Positions 53,402-62,289 of a stretch of DNA of 63,846 nucleotides are shown one piece after another. The position numbers and the translations under genes are program-made. Each line of letters opens with the position of its first letter. Position 1 is the first letter of the stretch. The notes beneath the pieces are model-generated. The model saw nothing but the letters and a program-made list of their open reading frames with translations, did no database searches and was not told the DNA's origin. Origin of the DNA: Sphingobacterium sp. UBA4616 (GTDB lineage: Bacteria > Bacteroidota > Bacteroidia > Sphingobacteriales > Sphingobacteriaceae); assembly GCA_002386525.1 (NCBI GenBank), contig DGIS01000025.1, positions 296,166 through 360,011 on the forward strand, in the 5' to 3' direction.

Positions 53402-54163
53402 TTAAACAACAATCACGTTTACACCAGCTTTTTCCAATGATTCTACAAAGCTTGCATTAACCTTATCATCTGTAATTAACATATCAATTTTTTCAAAACC
53501 ACAAATTCTCCCAAAGCTTCGCCGGCCAAATTTAGAAGAATCTGCAAGCACCACCACTTTTTGAGCAGTATCGATCATAATCCGATTTAATTGTGCTTCC
53601 TGGGCGCTTGAAGTTGACACACCATATTCCAAATCGATACCATCCACTCCCAAAAACAATTTACTGCAATAAAAATCTTTTAACAAATTTTCCGCATATT
53701 TCCCTGTGACGGAAGTAGATGTCTTGCGAAGCGTCCCTCCCAGCTGCATAATTTCAACAGAAGGATATTTTATTAACTCCATAGCAACATTCAATGCCGA
53801 AGTTACTACAGTGATATTGCCTTTTGGAACAATCTGCTTGGCAAGCGACTGCATCGTTGTGCCAGAAGCTATAATGATAGAGTCGTTTTCCTCGATCAGC
53901 TCAGCTGCTTTCTTTCCAATCCTACTTTTATCATCCGAACGAAGTTTCTCTTTTTCGAATACAGTACGGTCAGTCGTATATGGATTATATTGTGTCGCCC
54001 CGCCATGCGTTCTAAACAACAATCCACTATCTTCCAACAAAGTCAAATCCTTCCGAATAGTTACAGAAGAAACTCCCAATTCTTCACACAGATCAATTAC
54101 TTGAACTACGCCGACTTCTTTTAATTGTTTTAAGATATATTGATGTCTCTCTACATTTGTCAT
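53402..54163 (-). CDS. DeoR-family transcriptional regulator
   Basis: The 253-residue protein has the DeoR N-terminal helix-turn-helix (MTNVERHQYILKQLKEVGVVQVIDLCEELGVSSVTIRKDL..LLFRTHGGA) and the C-terminal sugar-phosphate-sensing domain (about 75-250) with SIIIASGTTMQSLA, KLFLGVDGID and VVLADSSKFGRRSF. The effector is probably a phosphorylated sugar. No sugar gene is adjacent. An AATTTA-N7-TAAATT inverted repeat at 54285-54303 lies about 125 bases upstream. Confidence 0.92.
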   Translation of the reverse strand: MTNVERHQYILKQLKEVGVVQVIDLCEELGVSSVTIRKDLTLLEDSGLLFRTHGGATQYNPYTTDRTVFEKEKLRSDDKSRIGKKAAELIEENDSIIIASGTTMQSLAKQIVPKGNITVVTSALNVAMELIKYPSVEIMQLGGTLRKTSTSVTGKYAENLLKDFYCSKLFLGVDGIDLEYGVSTSSAQEAQLNRIMIDTAQKVVVLADSSKFGRRSFGRICGFEKIDMLITDDKVNASFVESLEKAGVNVIVV

Positions 54164-54400
54164 GGCTTTATATAATAAGCTGTTAAAATAATAATCTATT
54201 ACTCGGTTTGTTTAAAGGAAATCCTGATGTCTGGAAATGATCCGTGGCTATCGAGAAATTTCAGCGTATAAGACCTTTTAAGTGAATTTAACTTAACTAA
54301 ATTTACCGCGCAAGAACTAAGGTTAAATTAATCAATTTATTTAATTTTCTCCACCCAGACAATCAAAATTTCTTTTTCATTTTAAAAAAGAAAAATAAGA

Positions 54401-55189
54401 CTAAAACTGCAATGGGTCAGGTAAAACAAATTGATAGTCGAGCTCTTCTTGCAGTAATTCTCCGCTCACTATTTTCTGAGTCGTTTCCGCTGCTTCGAAC
54501 GCTAGAGGCAAAGCATAACCATATTTTTTTGCAGAAGCAAGAATGACATCTTTTTTCTTAGGATGTAAGGGAGCAACAACATTATAAATGGTATGTTTGA
54601 GTGTGCGGTTAGTGGTCGCTTCCAGCAGAGCGACAACATCCTCAATATGAACAAAATTAGCAGGCTGCTCTCCAGTGGTACAGATACGCTCAGAGAAATA
54701 TTTTGCAAAGACACGATTCTTACCAAATAGGCCGCCTAAACGATAAACAATGGTATTGGCCAATTCCAACATAGACTCTTCAGCCATCAAGAGCTTTGGT
54801 GCAAGCTCAGCCCTATTCGTAAAAGATTCATCAAACACCACATCTTTAGAGGGATAAATTCCGGTAGAACTTAAAAACACATGCGCTTGCCAACTAATCC
54901 GGCTAAAAAATTGCTTGATATTAGAAAATCTGTTATATAGCATTTCTACGCTATTTTTCTGACTTGCTGGTATACTATTTAACACGAAGTCAAATTGAAT
55001 GGGTATATCAACCTTTTCCGGAAAGCTTTCTCCATCAAAATCAAGCATAAACGAAAAAATACCCTCAGCTTTTAGCCGATGGTATTTTTCATATGTTGTT
55101 GTACTTGCCCAGACTTCATGGTCTTGATGCTTCATGTATACCGCAAAAGACTCTCCAAGCCAACCACATCCTAAAATGAGTATCCTCAT
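54401..55189 (-). CDS. NAD(P)-binding SDR-like protein (YeeZ type)
   Basis: The 262-residue extended-SDR-like protein begins RILILGCGWLGESFA (dinucleotide loop GxGxxG form), contains FVLNSIPAS, HVFLSSTGIYPS and VYRLGGLFGKNR, and NFVHIEDVVALLE. The usual Y-x3-K pair is not obvious, so it may be an atypical or binding-only member. The substrate is unknown. Its start is 11 bp from the proS stop, so it is likely co-transcribed with proS. Confidence 0.82.
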   Translation of the reverse strand: MRILILGCGWLGESFAVYMKHQDHEVWASTTTYEKYHRLKAEGIFSFMLDFDGESFPEKVDIPIQFDFVLNSIPASQKNSVEMLYNRFSNIKQFFSRISWQAHVFLSSTGIYPSKDVVFDESFTNRAELAPKLLMAEESMLELANTIVYRLGGLFGKNRVFAKYFSERICTTGEQPANFVHIEDVVALLEATTNRTLKHTIYNVVAPLHPKKKDVILASAKKYGYALPLAFEAAETTQKIVSGELLQEELDYQFVLPDPLQF

Positions 55190-55200
55190 ATTGCAAACGA

Positions 55201-56673
55201 TTAATAAGCTTTAGCAAAAAGCACACGCCTACTGGAAGGTTTGCCGGTAAATATACAGACCCCTTGCTCTTCCTTTGCATCCAAAGGAATACAACGAATT
55301 GTTGCTTTAGTTTCTTCTTTTACACGCTTCTCCGTTTCTGTTGTCCCATCCCAGTGACAGGAGATAAATCCACCTTTACCTTCCAGTACTTCTTTAAATT
55401 CTTCATAAGAATTTACTTCCGTATAATGAGACGTTCTGAAATTCAACGCTTTTTGATAGATATTTTCTTGTATTGTATCCAATAACGTACTAATCGCACC
55501 GGCTAGGCCCTCTTGAGCAACAGTTTCTTTCGTTTGCGTATCACGACGCGCCAATTCTACTGTACCATTTTGCATATCTCTTGCACCGACAGCGACGCGA
55601 ACAGGTACTCCCTTTAATTCCCATTCAGCAAATTTAAAACCCGGACGCTGTGTATCGCGATCATCATATTTTACCGAAATATCTTTCACCCTCAGTTCAG
55701 TTGTTAACTGATTCACAAATACATCAATTTGCGCCTTTTCTTCCTCAGTCTTAAAAATCGGAACAATCACAACCTGAATCGGGGCCAATTTCGGTGGCAA
55801 TACCAACCCTTGATCGTCGGAATGAGCCATAATCAATGCGCCCATGAGTCGGGTAGAAACCCCCCACGAAGTTGCCCATACATGTTCTAACTTGCCTTCT
55901 TTAGACGTAAATTTCACATCAAATGCCTTGGCAAAGTTTTGGCCAAGAAAATGGGATGTCCCTGCTTGCAATGCTTTACCATCTTGCATCAATGCCTCAA
56001 TACAATAGGTATCCAATGCCCCCGCAAAACGCTCGTTTTCTGTTTTCCTTCCACGGACAACGGGCACAGCTAAAATCTTTTCTGCAAATTCGGCATACAC
56101 ATCAAGCATACGTTCTGTTTCCGCAATAGCTTCCTCTTTTGTGGCATGTGCAGTATGCCCCTCCTGCCATAAAAACTCAGCTGTACGTAAAAAAAGACGT
56201 GTTCGCATTTCCCAACGCACCACGTTTGCCCATTGATTGACCAAAATAGGGAGATCACGATAAGATTCAATCCATCCGCGATAAGTATTCCATATAATCG
56301 TTTCTGAAGTTGGACGCACGATCAACTCTTCCTCCAATTTCGCCTCTTCGTCCACGACGATCTTACCTGTACCATCGTTTTTTAACCTATAATGGGTAAC
56401 CACGGCGCACTCTGTAGCAAAACCTTCCACATGCGCTGCTTCTTTAGAAAAAAACGATTTGGGAATGAATAAAGGGAAATAAGCGTTGCTATGACCAGTC
56501 TCTTTAAATCTTTTGTCTAAGATTGCCTGCATTCTTTCCCAGATAGCATATCCGTATGGTTTGATCACCATACATCCTCGTACAGCTGAATTTTCAGCCA
56601 GATCAGCTTTGATTACAAGCTCATTATACCATTGCGAATAATCTTCTGCACGACTTGTTATTCCTTTACTCAT
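55201..56673 (-). CDS. proS: Prolyl-tRNA synthetase, archaeal/eukaryotic type
   Basis: The 490-residue class II synthetase charges tRNA-Pro. It is the short, editing-domain-free type: [20 protein letters not shown] at the start, [33 protein letters not shown] (motif 2 region), [35 protein letters not shown] (motif 3) and a C-terminal zinc-like domain that ends in the conserved aromatic residue Tyr. This type is normal for Bacteroidota. Confidence 0.96.
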   Translation of the reverse strand: MSKGITSRAEDYSQWYNELVIKADLAENSAVRGCMVIKPYGYAIWERMQAILDKRFKETGHSNAYFPLFIPKSFFSKEAAHVEGFATECAVVTHYRLKNDGTGKIVVDEEAKLEEELIVRPTSETIIWNTYRGWIESYRDLPILVNQWANVVRWEMRTRLFLRTAEFLWQEGHTAHATKEEAIAETERMLDVYAEFAEKILAVPVVRGRKTENERFAGALDTYCIEALMQDGKALQAGTSHFLGQNFAKAFDVKFTSKEGKLEHVWATSWGVSTRLMGALIMAHSDDQGLVLPPKLAPIQVVIVPIFKTEEEKAQIDVFVNQLTTELRVKDISVKYDDRDTQRPGFKFAEWELKGVPVRVAVGARDMQNGTVELARRDTQTKETVAQEGLAGAISTLLDTIQENIYQKALNFRTSHYTEVNSYEEFKEVLEGKGGFISCHWDGTTETEKRVKEETKATIRCIPLDAKEEQGVCIFTGKPSSRRVLFAKAY

Positions 56674-56850
56674 ATGTGATTGATAAATTATTGTAACATT
56701 ATTACCTTAAATCCCGTCTGTAATTCCAATGCGAAAAGCGTTCAAAAAAAATATTTGTATTTTTGATTCCTTCGATTAAACCACCTCGAGAAATTTGCGT
56801 CTAAGATAGTAAATAAGGCTGTATAATCGAAAATAACGATTTAGGATATT

Positions 56851-58029
56851 ATGAAAAAAAATAGATTATTTATCGGAGCACTTGCCATAACAGGAGCGTT
56901 CATTTTAGGTTCCTGCGGTACAAGTAGGCAAATTTATGGCGACGATGTCTACGGCAATAATGGGCAAGCGAGACAAAAGGTTTACCAAAGCCCAGATTAT
57001 TATTACACAGACGCAGATCAATCCGAACAAAACGGACAGTCGCAAGACGGATACTACGAGGATGAATATTCTGATCAGGATTACAATAGTGATTCTTATG
57101 AAGATCTTGAATATGCCAATCGTATCAACCGTTTTTATTACGCTAGTCCAGGTATGACCTACTTCGACCCATTTTTTGATCCATGGTATGGTTATGGATT
57201 TGGAGGATGGTACGGATACGGTCCATCATTCGGAATGGGATGGGGATGGAACTCTGGATGGGGTTCTTCTTGGTCAATTGGTCTCGGATGGGGATCTAGC
57301 TGGGGATGGGGATCGCCATGGTATGGTGGTTACAGACCTTGGGGTGGCTGGTACGGCGGAGGCTACTGGGGATCTGGTTGGTACGGAAATGGTTACTGGG
57401 GTGGTGGTTACTGGGGCAACTCAAGACCACGTTATGCTTCAAGTAGATCAGTTTATAGGGACAACTATAACACGCGTAGTTCATCCTCAAGATCCCACAC
57501 TTCGGGAGGATATGACCGCAATAGCGTAGCTAGAAATTCTGGCGGATACGATCGTACTGGGGTAGCTCGTGATTCTAGAGGCCGTATTACGTCTGTTTCC
57601 AACAGGTCAAGAACTTCTGACGGTTCCGTAACACGCAGTTCTTCTTATGATAGATCAGGAAACCGAACAAGAACATCTGATGGTGTATCAAACAGAGCTT
57701 ACTCAGATGGTACACGCTCAAGAACATCGGATAGAGTGAATGGTTCTTATCAAAATAGTACCAGAAGCACAAATGGTTACTATAATAATGGTTCGAGAAC
57801 ACGAAACAGTTCTGGTGAAGTATCACGGCCAATGAGCCGGTCTGTGGAAACACGCTCAAGCAACCCGAGTTCAACATCACGACCTTCATATACACCACCG
57901 ACTAGAAGTTATGATAGTGGTTCTTCTCGCTCTAGTGGAGGCTTTTCTGGAGGCGGAAGCTCAAGATCTTCGGGTGGAGGTTTCTCTGGAGGAGGTAGCT
58001 CAAGATCAAGCGGAGGACGTACTCGCTAA
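56851..58029 (+). CDS. Lipoprotein with Gly/Trp/Tyr-rich and Ser/Arg-rich low-complexity regions
   Basis: The 392-residue protein has a lipoprotein signal (ITGAFILGSC, Cys22), an acidic/Tyr/Gln stretch (about 30-85), a Trp/Gly/Tyr-rich core (about 108-195, with GWGSSWSIGLGWGSSWGWG-like runs), and a long Ser/Arg/Thr/Gly tail that ends in two near-identical copies of SGGGFSGGGSSRSS. It is probably surface-exposed, structural or adhesive. I do not recognise a domain. It is divergent from proS and shares the strand with the FadL-like gene. Confidence 0.8.
   Translation: MKKNRLFIGALAITGAFILGSCGTSRQIYGDDVYGNNGQARQKVYQSPDYYYTDADQSEQNGQSQDGYYEDEYSDQDYNSDSYEDLEYANRINRFYYASPGMTYFDPFFDPWYGYGFGGWYGYGPSFGMGWGWNSGWGSSWSIGLGWGSSWGWGSPWYGGYRPWGGWYGGGYWGSGWYGNGYWGGGYWGNSRPRYASSRSVYRDNYNTRSSSSRSHTSGGYDRNSVARNSGGYDRTGVARDSRGRITSVSNRSRTSDGSVTRSSSYDRSGNRTRTSDGVSNRAYSDGTRSRTSDRVNGSYQNSTRSTNGYYNNGSRTRNSSGEVSRPMSRSVETRSSNPSSTSRPSYTPPTRSYDSGSSRSSGGFSGGGSSRSSGGGFSGGGSSRSSGGRTR
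57928..58023 (+). repeat. Two 45-bp in-frame tandem repeats near the lipoprotein 3' end
   Basis: The coding sequence repeats twice a block for SSRSSGGGFSGGG. The copies differ at several third positions, so this is an older duplication. Copy number could vary between strains. Confidence 0.6.
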
Positions 58030-58101
58030 TTAAAGGCATTTTGAATAGTAGCATACACTTCGTTGTGTGCTACTACTTTATTATTGATGATATTTCAGCA
58101 T

Positions 58102-59694
58102 ATGACAATCAAAAGATTACTTTTTGGAACTGCATTCATTTTAGGTGCAGCAGGGACTACTCAAGCGCAATATACGAAAGATGTACTTCTATTCTCCCAA
58201 GGGGACAATGGGGGAACAGCTCGTTTTAAAGCCATGGGAAACGCATCTACCGCATTAGGTGGAGATATAAGTTCGATTACCGGTAACCCAGCGGGTTTGG
58301 GGTACTTTAATCAATCTGACGTATCAGTAACAGGCAGATACCTTAACAACAAAAATAAAATCGACTATTTTGGTCAAAATTCAAACAGCAGTAAGAATAA
58401 TTTCAATCTAGATAATGCGGGTATTGTTTTTCACCTGCCAACCTATCGAAATGGTGGAAATTTAGATAGGGGCTGGTTAAATTTTAATGTGGGTATTGCC
58501 TATAACCGCAACAATATCTACAATAATTTATTACAGTATAATGGTGTAAACAACACAAGCTCAATTACGGATGCCTATTCTGACCGGCTATCGTCACCTG
58601 GCGGTATGAATGGCTGGGGACAGGAAGTGTATGGTAATTCATTATTATTTGATGTAGATCCTAAAAAGGCAGGATCATATATACCGATCACGGTTGGCGG
58701 GACTTACGATGGAAAGAATGGCTTTAATCAAGTCAATTCCATCTTAGAAAAAGGCAGTAAGTCCGAATCTGTTCTGTCGTTTGGTGCAAATTATAGCAAC
58801 AAACTATATTTGGGAGCTGCTCTAGGATTTACAGCGTTTAGTTATGACAACTCAAGTTGGTTTACTGAATATGGTCAAACAATGACAGCCGACCAATTAA
58901 AAGCTATCAACAAAGATTCAGAATTTTTAAAACCAACCAATGCACAGAAGTATGCCATGTTGGATAAAGATTATGAACTGTATGATGATTATGCCCAAGC
59001 AACGGATGGTACTGGTGTAGATTTTAAACTTGGGGTCATATACAAGTTCACACCTACTTTCAGCATGGGATTTACGGCGAAATCTCCAACATTTATGAGC
59101 ATCAGGGATGAATCATATAGTAATTCAGAATTTCGTTATTTCAGACCTAATGAAGATAAGTCATTTAAAGAGTACCGAACCAGCGATGACGCAGGACATA
59201 GTTACCTGGAGTACAATATGAATACACCTTATAAATTAGCTGTGGGTGCAAGCCAAATTTTTTCAAGAGGATTGATAACCGCAGATGTGGAGTGGGTGGA
59301 TTATGCTGCTATGCGTTTTAGAGATGTAGGTAACTACAGCAAAACGTTAGAAAAGAACATGAATCAAAACATCAAAGATACATATCAAGGCGCATTTAAT
59401 GCCAGAATCGGTGGTGAAGTTTTGTTTGATAATGTCTTCAGTGGAAGAGCTGGCTTTAATTATAGTGGTAACCCTTATAAAAATGCAGATTATACAAATT
59501 ATACGGCCTCGCTGGGTATCGGCGCAAAACTAGGCCGTGGCATGTATATTGATTTGACGGGAGCTTACAATGCCATCAATTACAAAGAAAGCCCTTATAC
59601 TATCGACGAAAACTATTGGAATGCTGCAAGCCCCGCTGCAGATATAAAAAACCAACGAACAAATGTTATACTAACAATTGGTTCAAAATTTTAA
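58102..59694 (+). CDS. FadL/OmpP1-like outer-membrane protein
   Basis: The protein has about 530 residues from ATG 58102 (MTIKRLLFGTAFILGAAGTTQAQ, a clear signal peptide). The mature start RFKAMGNASTALGGDISSITGNPAGLGYF is the hatch-like motif of FadL-type channels, and the C-terminus is a series of amphipathic beta strands ending in VILTIGSKF with a terminal Phe. It probably imports hydrophobic compounds across the outer membrane. It starts 72 bp after the lipoprotein gene. Confidence 0.85.
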   Translation: MTIKRLLFGTAFILGAAGTTQAQYTKDVLLFSQGDNGGTARFKAMGNASTALGGDISSITGNPAGLGYFNQSDVSVTGRYLNNKNKIDYFGQNSNSSKNNFNLDNAGIVFHLPTYRNGGNLDRGWLNFNVGIAYNRNNIYNNLLQYNGVNNTSSITDAYSDRLSSPGGMNGWGQEVYGNSLLFDVDPKKAGSYIPITVGGTYDGKNGFNQVNSILEKGSKSESVLSFGANYSNKLYLGAALGFTAFSYDNSSWFTEYGQTMTADQLKAINKDSEFLKPTNAQKYAMLDKDYELYDDYAQATDGTGVDFKLGVIYKFTPTFSMGFTAKSPTFMSIRDESYSNSEFRYFRPNEDKSFKEYRTSDDAGHSYLEYNMNTPYKLAVGASQIFSRGLITADVEWVDYAAMRFRDVGNYSKTLEKNMNQNIKDTYQGAFNARIGGEVLFDNVFSGRAGFNYSGNPYKNADYTNYTASLGIGAKLGRGMYIDLTGAYNAINYKESPYTIDENYWNAASPAADIKNQRTNVILTIGSKF

Positions 59695-59712
59695 GATATA
59701 TTTTTTTTCAAG

Positions 59713-59741
59713 AAAGTCCAGCGTTGTCTGGACTTTTTTTT
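59713..59741 (+). terminator. Terminator after the FadL-like gene
   Basis: AAAGTCCAG (59713-59721) pairs with CTGGACTTT (59728-59736), 6-base loop, with a T8 tract. Confidence 0.9.
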
Positions 59742-59763
59742 GCCACGTCCATTAGCAATTATT

Positions 59764-59795
59764 TTTGCATTTAACTCATACTTTATCTAAGTTTG
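59764..59795 (+). promoter_or_regulatory. Promoter of the DUF4905 gene (TTTG-N20-TAAGTTTG)
   Basis: TTTG at 59764-59767 and TAAGTTTG at 59788-59795 with a 20-base spacer. Transcription would start near 59802, 14 bases before ATG 59816. Confidence 0.65.
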
Positions 59796-59815
59796 TCCCC
59801 TTGGATTTAAATCAC

Positions 59816-60571
59816 ATGGCAAATCAGGAAATTTCAAAAGCTTTCAATCTCATTTTTACATACCCAATTTGGCGCATAGAAATTGATGCAAAAAATAAAT
59901 TGATCGCCATAGAAACAAGAAATCCAGAAGATACCTTCCCTTATTTCAACGTCATCACTTTTGAAGGAACTTACGTCCTGCAAGACTTCAAGGCAATCAC
60001 CAGAGAATGGGTACTTGGTGGAATCCAATGCAAAAAATTAATACTAAAGAAGATTTCCAATAATTCACCGATCGATGCAGGTATACAGGTAATCGATTGC
60101 TACAACCCACAGCATCAAGAAACCTGGTTTAATTACGTTTTCATCAGTCTGGTTGATCAAGGATTGCTCATTAGGCCCAAAACGGTAGCGCAGGGCCAAC
60201 AATTGTTTTTGAATATTCAATCGATGTCAATCGAAAGCAAAAATTTGATTACCATTAAACCTTATACCAGTGAGCTCGTCTATCCAATTATCTATAATGG
60301 TGAAATACCCCTATTTTTGAAGGACTTCCCTATTGATGGTGATATCTGGATAAATAGAGTAAATGACTACTTTATTTGGGCTTTCTATGAAAAACAAAAA
60401 AATAATCACTATCAAATCAGGTTAGTTCAATCAACAAGAGAAATGTTGACAGAGTCTATCCTTGCGGTTTCGGGACTGGAATTAAAGCTCTTCAACATTT
60501 ATTTTCTTATTCACGGACAAATATTCCTTTTGACAGATAATAAACGGGAGTTTGTTTCGTATTTAGTATAA
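59816..60571 (+). CDS. DUF4905-family protein (function unknown)
   Basis: The protein has about 251 residues from ATG 59816 (MANQEISKAFNLIFTYPIWR); a TTG reading from 59765 would include the promoter and is rejected. It is soluble, with no signal peptide. Repeated strand pairs such as IWRIEIDAKNKLIAIETRN and EIPLFLKDFPIDGDIWINRV suggest a beta-propeller-like or WD-like arrangement. I associate it with DUF4905, found in Sphingobacteria, with moderate certainty. It lies 11 bp upstream of the LysM gene. Confidence 0.65.
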   Translation: MANQEISKAFNLIFTYPIWRIEIDAKNKLIAIETRNPEDTFPYFNVITFEGTYVLQDFKAITREWVLGGIQCKKLILKKISNNSPIDAGIQVIDCYNPQHQETWFNYVFISLVDQGLLIRPKTVAQGQQLFLNIQSMSIESKNLITIKPYTSELVYPIIYNGEIPLFLKDFPIDGDIWINRVNDYFIWAFYEKQKNNHYQIRLVQSTREMLTESILAVSGLELKLFNIYFLIHGQIFLLTDNKREFVSYLV

Positions 60572-60582
60572 TTGCAAAATAT

Positions 60583-61506
60583 ATGAAAGTTTTATTCGAA
60601 TTAAAGACATATAAAAAGATAGCTATGCTATCCATCGCAGTAGTAGCTATTCAACAAGTTGAAGCGAAAAATTCAACATCTTTATCTACTTATTCTATTC
60701 CCGATTCAATCGGAAATGAGGTGATTAATGGTGAAGAATTCGTACTATTCAAAATTGAAAAAGGAGACAATTACTATCAACTAAGTAAGAAGTATAAAAC
60801 AACGGTAGGACAATTGACTCAAATAAATGGTAATGGTACGCTAAACCTTGGTCAGATCGTTAAGATTCCGACCGGTCGAAAAGCGAAACCTGTCATTACT
60901 AACGACCGTAGCAATCCGGTAGCGCTAAATCCGCGTAATCCGCAGCAGCAAGAAGGTTTTACGGAATACATTGTTGGTGAAAAAGAAACACTTTACGCGA
61001 TATCCAAAAGGTTTAGTATTTCTGTTGAAGATATCAAAAAAGCGAACAATTTAAAAAATAATATCATTAGCGGTGGAATGAAACTCATGATCCCCAATCA
61101 GCCGCTCCCACCGGAAAGACCAAAATTAGTAGAGCCTAAAGGAATCGAAATTGTAAGACCCGACTCCACAGACGATGATAACAAAGAAGAAAATCAAATT
61201 TCAACAAACCGTTATGGAATCCGTGAGAAATCAGAACGTGGTATTGGTGTGTGGATTGATGGACTTTCATCTCAAGGCACCAGTAACCTCGCATTACACA
61301 AGTCGGCTCCAGTAGGTACCATTCTAAAAATTACTAACCCGATGACGAAAAGCGTTACATACGCAAAAGTAGTGGGCAAATTTAATGATAATGCCGAGAA
61401 CCAAAATGCAATTGTCGTGTTGTCAAAATCAGCTGCCGCAAGTATAGGAGCATTAGATAAACGCTTCCAAGTGGAAATTGCGTATGGATTACCGCTAGAA
61501 AATTAA
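60583..61506 (+). CDS. LysM-domain protein with C-terminal double-psi-barrel (RlpA-like) domain
   Basis: The 307-residue exported protein has an N-terminal signal segment (IAMLSIAVVAIQQVEAK), two LysM peptidoglycan-binding domains (about 46-92: FKIEKGDNYYQLSKKYKTTV; about 127-170: YIVGEKETLYAISKRFSISV), a linker, and a C-terminal domain like RlpA/barwin (HKSAPVGTILKITNPMTKSV, VVGKFNDNAENQNAIVVLS). No catalytic Asp typical of lytic transglycosylase RlpA is certain. It likely binds septal or peripheral peptidoglycan. Confidence 0.85.
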   Translation: MKVLFELKTYKKIAMLSIAVVAIQQVEAKNSTSLSTYSIPDSIGNEVINGEEFVLFKIEKGDNYYQLSKKYKTTVGQLTQINGNGTLNLGQIVKIPTGRKAKPVITNDRSNPVALNPRNPQQQEGFTEYIVGEKETLYAISKRFSISVEDIKKANNLKNNIISGGMKLMIPNQPLPPERPKLVEPKGIEIVRPDSTDDDNKEENQISTNRYGIREKSERGIGVWIDGLSSQGTSNLALHKSAPVGTILKITNPMTKSVTYAKVVGKFNDNAENQNAIVVLSKSAAASIGALDKRFQVEIAYGLPLEN

Positions 61507-61538
61507 CACAATCAAATAGCTTTTATAGCACAATACAA

Positions 61539-62177
61539 ATGAATAACAAACCGTATGTCATAGGAATTGCCGGTAGTAGTGGCTCTGGGAAGACTTTTTT
61601 CTTAAATAGTTTTTTAAAACATTTCAAGCCCAGTGAGGTCACCTTAATTTCCCAAGATGATTATTACATCCCTGCCAATACCAAAACTCAGGAGGAAAAT
61701 AGGCTCTATAACTTCGATATTCCAACATCAATCGACAGACAAGCTTTTTACAAAGATATCAAAGCACTTTTTAACGGTGAAACAATACATAAGGAAGAAT
61801 ATACCTTTAACAATCCTGCCCTAACACCAAAAATTCTAGAGATTAAACCGGCTCCGATTTTAATTATCGAAGGCTTATTCATTTTCTATTATACAGAAAT
61901 TAATGATTTAATTAATCATAAGATATTTTTAAGCGCCGATCAAGATATCGCATTGAGACGACGCCTACACCGCGATTTGGTTGAAAGGGGCTACTTTGAA
62001 GACGATGTGATGTACAAATGGGTGAACCATGTACTCCCATCTTATAACGAGTATCTATTACCCTATCAAGATACTTGCGATCAGGTAATATTCAATAATA
62101 CCGATGAGCCAGAACCAATATGGGAGATCACCAATCAAATTTCTGAAGAGCTAAAGTTAAAGCTCAATTTGGTATAA
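61539..62177 (+). CDS. udk: Uridine kinase family protein (Udk)
   Basis: The 212-residue P-loop kinase has GIAGSSGSGKTFFLNSF (Walker A), SQDDYYIPA, NFDIPTSIDRQAF, ILIIEGLFIFYY and a lid region RRLHRDLVERGYFEDDV. It phosphorylates uridine/cytidine for salvage, though some relatives are phosphoribulokinase-like with other substrates. It starts 32 bp after the LysM gene and ends at a terminator. Confidence 0.88.
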   Translation: MNNKPYVIGIAGSSGSGKTFFLNSFLKHFKPSEVTLISQDDYYIPANTKTQEENRLYNFDIPTSIDRQAFYKDIKALFNGETIHKEEYTFNNPALTPKILEIKPAPILIIEGLFIFYYTEINDLINHKIFLSADQDIALRRRLHRDLVERGYFEDDVMYKWVNHVLPSYNEYLLPYQDTCDQVIFNNTDEPEPIWEITNQISEELKLKLNLV

Positions 62178-62184
62178 AATTACG

Positions 62185-62220
62185 AAGGAGAAGCTATCAA
62201 ATAGATTCTCCTTTATTTTT
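62185..62220 (+). terminator. Terminator after udk
   Basis: AAGGAGAA (62185-62192) pairs with TTCTCCTT (62206-62213), followed by TATTTTT. Confidence 0.78.
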
Positions 62221-62235
62221 AAAGTATTTGATTTA

Positions 62236-62266
62236 TTGATATCAAGATTTTAAATACCTATCTTTG
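62236..62266 (+). promoter_or_regulatory. Promoter of purH (TTG-N20-TATCTTTG)
   Basis: TTG at 62236-62238, 20 bases, TATCTTTG at 62259-62266. The start of transcription would be near 62273, with the ATG at 62290. No PurR-type operator was recognised. Confidence 0.75.
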
Positions 62267-62289
62267 CGCCACGAAACAAATCCATCATA

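Noticed and set aside
57176..57529. A 117-codon frame inside the Gly/Trp-rich lipoprotein gene
   Set aside because: It is an alternative frame of repetitive GGN/TGG codons; the lipoprotein frame has the signal peptide and lipobox.
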